From contig DATHBD010000032.1 of NCBI GenBank assembly GCA_035296325.1, forward strand, positions 62,001 to 126,000: a stretch of 64,000 bases of DNA. Reading direction: 5' to 3'. Shown in pieces: positions 58,504 to 64,000 of this stretch. Position 1 is the first letter of the stretch. The number at the start of each line of letters is the position of its first letter. Below the pieces are notes generated by a model. It searched no databases, was not told the origin of the DNA, and saw only the letters and a list, made by a program, of their open reading frames with translations. Made by a program: the position numbers and the translations under genes. The DNA comes from DATHBD01 sp035296325. GTDB taxonomy: Bacteria > Actinomycetota > Actinomycetes > Mycobacteriales > Micromonosporaceae.

Positions 58504-59685
58504 GTGGACCTGTACGAGTACCAGGGGCGCGACCTGTTTGCCCGGCACGGGCTGCCGGTGCTGGACGGCGGGGTCGCCACCACGCCCGAGGAGGCCCGCG
58601 CGGTCGCCGAGCGGATTGGCGGCCGCGTGGTCGTCAAGGCGCAGGTGAAGGTCGGCGGCCGGGGCAAGGCCGGTGGTGTCAAGCTCGCCGAGGACGCTGC
58701 GGAGGCGCAGGCGCGCGCCACGGACATCCTCGGTATGGACATCAAGGGCCATACCGTTGAAAAAGTCATGATCACCACGACTGCCAACATCGTCGAGGAG
58801 TACTACTTCTCGTACCTGCTGGACCGGGCGAACCGCACGTTCCTCTGCATCGCGAGCGTGGCCGGCGGCATGGAGATCGAGCAGGTCGCGCACGAGGCGC
58901 CGGAGAAGGTGGCGAAGGTGGCCATCGACCCGCGGGTCGGGGTCGACCTGGCGACGGCGCGCGAGATCGTCGCGAAGGCAGGCTTCGGCGCCGACGTCGC
59001 CGACCAGGTCGCCGACATCGCGGTCGGGCTGTGGAAGGCGTTCGTCGCCGAGGACACCACGCTCGTCGAGGTCAACCCACTGGCGAAGGTGGCCGACGGT
59101 CGGGTGCTGTGCCTGGACGCCAAGGTGACCCTCGACGCCAACGCCGACTTCCGCCACCCCGACCACGCCGCGCTCGAGGACAAGGCCGCTGCCGATCCGC
59201 TGGAGCAGCGGGCCAAGGAACGCGACCTCAACTACGTGAAGCTCGACGGCGCGGTCGGCATCATCGGCAACGGCGCAGGCCTTGTGATGTCCACACTGGA
59301 CGTGGTGGCGTACGCGGGCGAGGAGTTCGGCGGCGTACTGCCGGCCAACTTCCTCGACATCGGCGGCGGCGCCAGTGCCACCGTGATGGCCAACGGACTG
59401 GAGATCGTGCTTTCCGACCCGGCGGTGAAGAGCGTCTTCGTCAACGTCTTCGGCGGCATCACCGCGTGCGACGCCGTCGCCAACGGCATCCTGCAGGCCC
59501 TGCAACTGCTGGCGGAGCGCGGCGAGGCGGTCACCAAGCCGCTCGTGGTGCGCCTGGACGGCAACAACGCCGAGGAGGGTCGCCGGATCCTGGACTCCGC
59601 CGGCAACCCACTCGTCGAGCGGGTGGACACAATGGACGGTGCCGCGAAGCGGGCCGCCGAGCTGGCAAGCAAGGCAGGGGTGTGA
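58504..59685 (+). CDS. sucC: Succinyl-CoA synthetase beta subunit
   Basis: The TCA-cycle enzyme converting succinyl-CoA, phosphate and NDP to succinate and NTP. The 393-residue beta subunit has the N-terminal ATP-grasp (DLYEYQGRDLFARHG, VVVKAQVKVGGRGKAGGVKL, EVNPLA for metal) and the C-terminal CoA-ligase domain (LDIGGGASA, VFVNVFGGITACDAVANGIL). GTG 58504 follows AGAGGA. sucD starts one base after its stop; the two form the active heterodimer or tetramer. Confidence 0.97.
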   Translation: MDLYEYQGRDLFARHGLPVLDGGVATTPEEARAVAERIGGRVVVKAQVKVGGRGKAGGVKLAEDAAEAQARATDILGMDIKGHTVEKVMITTTANIVEEYYFSYLLDRANRTFLCIASVAGGMEIEQVAHEAPEKVAKVAIDPRVGVDLATAREIVAKAGFGADVADQVADIAVGLWKAFVAEDTTLVEVNPLAKVADGRVLCLDAKVTLDANADFRHPDHAALEDKAAADPLEQRAKERDLNYVKLDGAVGIIGNGAGLVMSTLDVVAYAGEEFGGVLPANFLDIGGGASATVMANGLEIVLSDPAVKSVFVNVFGGITACDAVANGILQALQLLAERGEAVTKPLVVRLDGNNAEEGRRILDSAGNPLVERVDTMDGAAKRAAELASKAGV

Positions 59686-59686
59686 C

Positions 59687-60571
59687 ATGGCAGTCTGGCT
59701 GACCGAGGCGAGCAAGGTCATCGTTCAGGGAATGACCGGCTCCGAAGGTGGCAAGCACACCCGCCGGATGCTTGCCGCCGGCACGCAGGTGGTCGGTGGC
59801 ACCAACCCGAGCAAGGCCGGCCAGCAGGTCGACTTCGACGGCACCAAGCTGCCGGTCTTCGCCGGTGTCGCCGAGGCGATGGCTGAGACGGGCGCTGACA
59901 CGACCGTCATCTTCGTGCCGCCGAAGTTCGCCAAGGGCGCGGTGATCGAAGCCATCGACGCCGGGATCGGTCTGGCCGTGGTGATCACCGAGGGCATTCC
60001 GGTGCACGACACCGCGGCGTTCTGGTCGCACGCGGTGAGCGCGGGCGGCGGCACCCGCATCGTCGGGCCGAACTGCCCCGGCATCGCCAGCCCCGGCCGG
60101 TCCAACGCCGGCATCATCCCGGCCGACATCACCGGCCCCGGCCGGATCGGCCTGGTCAGCAAGTCCGGGACGCTGACCTACCAGATGATGTACGAGCTGC
60201 GCGACATCGGCTTCTCCACCTGCATCGGCATCGGCGGTGACCCGGTCATCGGCACGACCCACATCGACGCGCTGGCGGCCTTCTCCGACGACCCGGAGAC
60301 CGACGCCATCGTGATGATCGGGGAGATCGGCGGCGACGCCGAGGAGCGCGCGGCCGACTTCATCAAGGCCAACGTCACCAAGCCCGTCGTGGGGTACATC
60401 GCCGGGTTCACCGCGCCGGTCGGCAAGACCATGGGCCACGCCGGCGCGATCATCTCCGGCTCGTCCGGCACCGCCGAGGCGAAGAAGGTCGCGCTGGAGG
60501 CGGCCGGCGTCCGGGTCGGCAAGACGCCGACCGAGACGGCGCGACTGATGCGCGACGTGATGAGTCGCTAG
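59687..60571 (+). CDS. sucD: Succinyl-CoA synthetase alpha subunit
   Basis: The 294-residue alpha subunit, which binds CoA and is phosphorylated on a histidine. It has VIVQGMTGSEGGKHTRRML, PNCPGIASPGRSNAGIIP, GLVSKSGTLTYQMMYEL, GIGGDPVIGT and the phospho-His loop KTMGHAGAIISGSSG (His near residue 251). ATG 59687 has AGGGG 6 bases upstream. It is in an operon with sucC and followed by a strong hairpin. Confidence 0.97.
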   Translation: MAVWLTEASKVIVQGMTGSEGGKHTRRMLAAGTQVVGGTNPSKAGQQVDFDGTKLPVFAGVAEAMAETGADTTVIFVPPKFAKGAVIEAIDAGIGLAVVITEGIPVHDTAAFWSHAVSAGGGTRIVGPNCPGIASPGRSNAGIIPADITGPGRIGLVSKSGTLTYQMMYELRDIGFSTCIGIGGDPVIGTTHIDALAAFSDDPETDAIVMIGEIGGDAEERAADFIKANVTKPVVGYIAGFTAPVGKTMGHAGAIISGSSGTAEAKKVALEAAGVRVGKTPTETARLMRDVMSR

Positions 60572-60583
60572 GTTTTGTTCTCC

Positions 60584-60616
60584 ACGGACGGCCGGTCGAG
60601 ATGACCGGCCGTCCGT
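60584..60616 (+). terminator. Terminator after sucCD
   Basis: ACGGACGGCCGGTC (60584-60597) pairs perfectly with GACCGGCCGTCCGT (60603-60616) around GAGAT, 12 bases after the sucD stop; CGTTTG follows. Confidence 0.88.
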
Positions 60617-60636
60617 CGTTTGACAGAGTGGTCGCG

Positions 60637-62016
60637 ATGCCTGGGACCACTTCCGACGACCCGCCGGCGGACGGGCGCCCGACACCTACCGACGACCAGC
60701 CGACGATCCGGCTGGCACCGGGGGACCGGGCGACGGTCCGGCTGCCGACGCAGCGCCCGACGGCGGCCGGCGGCATCCGCGGGAGCGGCGGCCGTGCCGG
60801 CCGGAGTGCACCGGTCCCGCGGCCCGGGCGTCGCGCTCCGCTGGCGCTCGCCGCCGTGGTGACGGCCGGCTGGGCGGCGCTCGTGTCGTTCGGGCCGGTG
60901 CTGATCGTGGTGATGCTCGCCTATCTCGCGGACAGTGCGCAGGCGCCGATCGACCGGGTGGTGCGGCTCGGCCTCGCGGGCTGGCTGCTGGCCCACGGCG
61001 TACCGCTGCGGACCGGCCTGGGCGCGGTCGGACTGGTGCCGCTGGCACTGACCCTGCTCGTGGGCTGGCGTGTGTTCCGGGCCGGGGTGCACACCACCCG
61101 GGCGATCGGCGCGCGCCGGGGATGCAACGCGTGGGCGGCCCTGCGGGTCGGGTTGGCGGTGGCTGTCGCCTATGGCGTACTCGGTGCGATCGTGGCCGTC
61201 GCGGCCCGCGTGCCGGGTCTCACCGTCTCGGTTCCCCGGGCGGGGCTCACGCTGGGACTCTTCGGCCTGGCCGCCGGCACGCTGGGGGCCCTCGTGGAAA
61301 CGCGGGTGCTGCACCGCCTGGTGACCGCGCTGCCCGCGCCCGTACGGGACGGGCTGCGGGCCGGTGGGATCGCGGCACTGCTCGTGCTGGGCGCCGGTGC
61401 GGCCGTGGCCGGGATTGCTGTGGCGCTGGCTGCCGGAGCGGCGAGCCGGATGATGGCCGAGTACCACACCGGCGTTGCCGGGCAGGCCGGCCTGACGCTG
61501 GTCTGCCTGGTGTACGCGCCGAACGTGGCCATCTGGGCGGCGAGCTACCTGGTCGGTCCGGGCTTCGTGATCGGGACGCAGACCTCGGTGAGCGCGGCGG
61601 CGGTCACGCTCGGGCCGCTCCCGGCCGTCCCGGTGCTGGCCGGGCTGCCGACCGGTCCGTCCTCGGTCGCCGCGTCGGTGCTGCTGGTCGTGCCCTTGGT
61701 GGCCGGGATGGTGGCCGGGTGGTTGCTCAGCCGGCGCCGGCTGCGGGAGGTCGGCGCGACCCTTCCCGGCGCGGCCTCCGGCCACTCCTGGATCGGGGCC
61801 CTCGCCGCGGCGGTGCTTGCCGGCCCGGTGGCCGGATCGCTGCTCGGCGCCGTTGCCGTCGCCGCCAGCGGCCCGCTGGGTGACGACGGGCTGGCCCACA
61901 TCGGACCGCGCGTCGTGCCGATGGCGGTGATCACTGCCGCCGTGGTCGCCATCGGGGCGGTGGCCGCGGCCGGCGCGAAGCTCGTCATCGGCGTGCGGAG
62001 GGTTCAGCCGAAGTAG
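60637..62016 (+). CDS. DUF6350 multi-pass membrane protein (PerM-like)
   Basis: About 459 residues. ATG 60637 is used; an in-frame ATG at 60601 lies inside the sucCD terminator and is unlikely. A 75-residue Pro/Arg/Thr-rich cytoplasmic start precedes about ten hydrophobic helices. This is the actinobacterial DUF6350 family located between sucD and purN; the mycobacterial member PerM is linked to cell division and persistence, though the biochemical role is unknown. A conserved-looking acidic/aromatic patch (AEYHTGVAGQAGL) lies mid-protein. It converges on the DUF4190 gene with a 13-base overlap. Confidence 0.85.
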   Translation: MPGTTSDDPPADGRPTPTDDQPTIRLAPGDRATVRLPTQRPTAAGGIRGSGGRAGRSAPVPRPGRRAPLALAAVVTAGWAALVSFGPVLIVVMLAYLADSAQAPIDRVVRLGLAGWLLAHGVPLRTGLGAVGLVPLALTLLVGWRVFRAGVHTTRAIGARRGCNAWAALRVGLAVAVAYGVLGAIVAVAARVPGLTVSVPRAGLTLGLFGLAAGTLGALVETRVLHRLVTALPAPVRDGLRAGGIAALLVLGAGAAVAGIAVALAAGAASRMMAEYHTGVAGQAGLTLVCLVYAPNVAIWAASYLVGPGFVIGTQTSVSAAAVTLGPLPAVPVLAGLPTGPSSVAASVLLVVPLVAGMVAGWLLSRRRLREVGATLPGAASGHSWIGALAAAVLAGPVAGSLLGAVAVAASGPLGDDGLAHIGPRVVPMAVITAAVVAIGAVAAAGAKLVIGVRRVQPK

Positions 62017-62480
62017 CCGAAGGTGCTCGACAGCTGCCCCAGGCCGAGCAGGGTCCAGAACGCGATGGACACCACGGCGCCCACCGCACCGCAGGCGAGG
62101 CCGGCGATCGACAGACCCTTGTTGTTCGCGGTGCCCCGGCGCGCCATCCGGATGCCGACGATGCCCAGCACCACGGCCGGGATGCCGAACAGTGCACTCG
62201 AGCCCCAGCAGCACATCATCGGCAGGGACAGGATGCCCAGGATCAGCGAGAGGATGCCGTAGGCGTTGTGCTGACCGGTGGGGTAGCCGGGGTAGCCCGG
62301 GTAGCCGGGCCCCGGGTGCTGCGGGGCGCCGTACTGGGTCACCGGGTACCCGAACGGCGTCTGGTACGGGTCCACGTACGGTGCCTGGTAGGGATCCCCG
62401 GTGACCGGCTGCGGTGCCGCGAACGGGTCCTGCGCGGGCGGCAGCTCCGGTTGGTGCTGGGGGTCCCCGGAGGGCTGCAT
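62004..62480 (-). CDS. DUF4190 domain small membrane protein
   Basis: 158 residues from ATG 62480 (GAGGAGG 7 bases upstream). The first 85 residues are a Pro/Tyr/Gln/Gly-rich tail (PYQAPYVDPYQTPFGYP). The rest is the DUF4190 double helix hairpin: AYGILSLILGILSLPMMCCW, IPAVVLGIVGIRMARRGTAN and GLSIAGLACGAVGAVVSIAF. Such proteins are membrane-associated and of unknown function. A hairpin and the CD225-like gene lie upstream on the same strand. Confidence 0.88.
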   Translation of the reverse strand: MQPSGDPQHQPELPPAQDPFAAPQPVTGDPYQAPYVDPYQTPFGYPVTQYGAPQHPGPGYPGYPGYPTGQHNAYGILSLILGILSLPMMCCWGSSALFGIPAVVLGIVGIRMARRGTANNKGLSIAGLACGAVGAVVSIAFWTLLGLGQLSSTFGYFG

Positions 62481-62509
62481 CCGAAACCTCCTCGCCTGGC
62501 GGCCGGTCT

Positions 62510-62543
62510 GGGGTGTCCACACGCGTCGGTTGGTGGACACCCC
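62510..62543 (-). terminator. Hairpin between the two small membrane protein genes
   Basis: GGGGTGTCCAC (62510-62520) pairs perfectly with GTGGACACCCC (62533-62543) across 12 bases, after the CD225-like gene and before the DUF4190 gene. Confidence 0.75.
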
Positions 62544-62559
62544 GGTGGGGACGAACGAC

Positions 62560-62853
62560 TCAGTAGCCGGTGTCGCCGGCGAAGTTCAGGTTGAACACGA
62601 AGCTACCAATGCAGCACAACAGCGCCACGCCCAACCAGATGAGGCCGATGATGATGGCCAACTTGGACCACTTCTTGGAATCGGCCGCCGCGGCCTGCGC
62701 GCCGGCGAAGTCGCCCTGCGCAACCAGCGGATTCACCTTCGCGGCACTGATGATGGCGGGGATGGCCAGGGGCCAGAAGAGGAAGATCGACACGATCGAC
62801 ATGGTCATGTTGTTGTCGACATGCGGCTGACCCTGCTGATAACCGGGCTGCAT
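62560..62853 (-). CDS. CD225/dispanin family small membrane protein
   Basis: A 97-residue protein from ATG 62853 with TAGGAG upstream. Layout: a Gln/Gly/Pro-rich start, first hydrophobic segment MSIVSIFLFWPLAIPAIISA, amphipathic cytoplasmic helix with AAKVNPLVAQGDFAGAQAAA and SKKWSKL, then a second helix IIIGLIWLGVALLCCIGSFV. This is the dispanin (CD225) pattern of two membrane segments joined by a conserved loop. The function in bacteria is unknown. It is divergent from purN. Confidence 0.9.
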   Translation of the reverse strand: MQPGYQQGQPHVDNNMTMSIVSIFLFWPLAIPAIISAAKVNPLVAQGDFAGAQAAAADSKKWSKLAIIIGLIWLGVALLCCIGSFVFNLNFAGDTGY

Positions 62854-63130
62854 ATTGGGCTCCTACGTGGCGATAGGTGAATGAACGTTCGGCAGCGTAC
62901 TGGCAGCGTCGGCGGTTCGGACCCGCAGTCGGGCGCTCCGTCGACATCGTGACAATCTCGTGCCCCGGCGCTGCCCGGCGCTGCCGGTTGGACCGGCCGG
63001 GTGGAGCGCCGGAAGCCCGGACCGGCTTCGGTAGGGTATGCCGGTCGCCCAACCGCAGCCCGGTGCAGCCCAGCGGCCCGGTCGCGCCCGCGACACCGTG
63101 TCCCAAGCGTCCGAAGGAGGGCCACCCGTC

Positions 63131-63736
63131 GTGATCAGCCGACTCGTCGTCCTTGTCTCCGGCTCAGGCACGAACCTGCAGGCGCTCCTCGATGCCTGCG
63201 CCGACCCCGGGTACGGCGCGCGGGTCGTCGCCGTGGGGGCCGACCGGGCCGACATCGAAGGCCTGAGCAGGGCGGCCAGGCACGACGTGCCGTCGTTCGT
63301 GGTCCGCGTCGGGGACTACGCCGCGCGGGCTGACTGGGATGCCGCCTTGACCGCGCAGTGCGCCGCCTTCGAGCCTGACCTGATCGTGTCGGCCGGCTTC
63401 CTCAAGCTCGTCGGACCCACCTTCCTCGCGCGATTCACCGGGCGGTACGTGAACACCCACAACGCCCTGCTGCCCGCCTTCCCCGGCATGCACGGGCCCC
63501 GTGACGCCCTCGCCTACGGGGTGAGGATCGCCGGTGCGACGCTGCACTTCGTCGACAGCGGTGTGGACACCGGGCCGATCATCGCGCAGGTGGCGGTCCC
63601 GGTAGCCGACGACGACACCGAGGACACGCTCACCGAGCGCATCAAGGAAGCCGAGCGCGCGCAATTGGTCGACGTGGTCGGCCGGATGGCGCGCGGCGGC
63701 TGGACTCTCACCGGACGAAAGGTCACCGTGCCGTGA
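63131..63736 (+). CDS. purN: Phosphoribosylglycinamide formyltransferase
   Basis: Transfers formyl from 10-formyl-THF to GAR in purine synthesis. 201 residues from GTG 63131, with GAAGGAGGG 9 bases upstream. It has VLVSGSGTNLQALLDAC for GAR phosphate, the catalytic Asn and His in YVNTHNALLPAFPGMHG and the Asp in DSGVDTGPIIAQ. The family usually has His-Pro-Ser/Ala in the catalytic loop; here it is His-Asn-Ala, a tolerated-looking change. It is coupled to purH by GTGA. Confidence 0.96.
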   Translation: MISRLVVLVSGSGTNLQALLDACADPGYGARVVAVGADRADIEGLSRAARHDVPSFVVRVGDYAARADWDAALTAQCAAFEPDLIVSAGFLKLVGPTFLARFTGRYVNTHNALLPAFPGMHGPRDALAYGVRIAGATLHFVDSGVDTGPIIAQVAVPVADDDTEDTLTERIKEAERAQLVDVVGRMARGGWTLTGRKVTVP

Positions 63737-64000
63737 ACGACAGGCGTCCCATCCGCCGAGCCCTGATCAGCGTGTACGACAAGACCGGGCTCGAGGAGCT
63801 GGCCGCGGCCCTCGCCGCGGCAGGCGCGGAGATCGTGTCGACCGGCTCGACGGCGGCCCGGATCCGGGCCGCAGGCGTGGCGGTGACCAACATCGAGCAG
63901 GTGACCGGCTTCGCTGAGTGCCTCGACGGCCGGGTCAAGACGCTGCATCCCCGGGTGCACGCCGGGCTGCTCGCCGACCTGCGGGTGCCGGCGCACGTTG
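63733..64000 (+). CDS. purH: Bifunctional AICAR transformylase/IMP cyclohydrolase, N-terminal fragment
   Basis: The first 89 codons; the gene runs off the right edge. The start is GTG 63733 within the purN stop. The fragment is the IMP cyclohydrolase (MGS-like) domain: RRALISVYDKTGLEELAAAL, EIVSTGSTAARIRAAGV, VTGFAECLDGRVKTLHPRVH. It completes the last two steps to IMP, which guaB and guaA elsewhere in the window convert to GMP. Confidence 0.97.
   Translation, partial: MNDRRPIRRALISVYDKTGLEELAAALAAAGAEIVSTGSTAARIRAAGVAVTNIEQVTGFAECLDGRVKTLHPRVHAGLLADLRVPAHV

Overview
The window is high-GC actinobacterial chromosome, and everything fits the family Micromonosporaceae (Micromonospora/Salinispora type). 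Signs of this are the frequent GTG starts, GTGA/ATGA gene overlaps, a WhiD/WhiB3-type regulator divergent from a BldM-like regulator next to guaB, a GroES-GroEL1 pair with a histidine-rich GroEL tail, and an MCM/sucCD/DUF6350/purNH block. It is mostly core housekeeping DNA. I see no insertion sequence, prophage, CRISPR array, tRNA or rRNA. The family assignment is inference from gene content, not from a database search.

Layout. 1-9.1 kb: start of nirB (reverse), a lipoprotein, rplM-rpsI, glmM, an 850-base repeat-rich gap, a dodecin, glmS, and a reverse-strand pair encoding a type VII-like small protein and a DUF1023 hydrolase. 9.1-17 kb: a tight forward operon acpS, nnrDE, lipoprotein, alr, alpha/beta hydrolase, tsaE, tsaB, rimI, tsaD, linking lipid carrier activation, D-alanine supply and tRNA t6A modification. 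17-20.5 kb: a two-gene ABC exporter with strongly asymmetric ATPase halves. 20.5-24.9 kb: a YbaK-type deacylase, a secreted ricin/alginate-lyase-like protein and a methyltransferase. 25-28.2 kb: a sugar ABC importer (binding protein and two permeases) under a LacI-type operator. 28.2-30.5 kb: groES-groEL1 with two CIRCE operators.

30.6-40.5 kb: a membrane-anchored molybdopterin oxidoreductase, the whiD/bldM-like pair, DUF5319, guaB and guaB3, then a reduced conservon (sensor kinase plus Roadblock protein). 40.7-48.4 kb: M1 aminopeptidase, guaA, two tandem double-Nudix genes, and the convergent pssA/psd pair for phosphatidylethanolamine. 48.5-52.8 kb: a PspC envelope-stress locus, with a reverse-strand PspC/LiaF-like operon divergent from a PspC-containing NarL-type two-component system. 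52.8-57.6 kb: PIG-L deacetylase, chorismate mutase behind a Tyr/Phe-rich leader peptide and attenuator, pcrA, and an M23 peptidase. 57.7-64 kb: B12-binding protein, sucC-sucD, DUF6350, two small membrane proteins, purN and the start of purH.

The observation most worth following is upstream of the chorismate mutase gene (53960-54156, reverse strand). It has a promoter, a 22-residue leader peptide with four consecutive aromatic codons, and three mutually exclusive hairpins in the textbook attenuation arrangement. Next are the heterodimeric ABC exporter, in which one NBD has lost nearly every catalytic motif, and the BldM-like regulator with a degenerate receiver domain. Several core genes also carry a -10-like box 6-9 bases before the start codon, which suggests leaderless transcripts.
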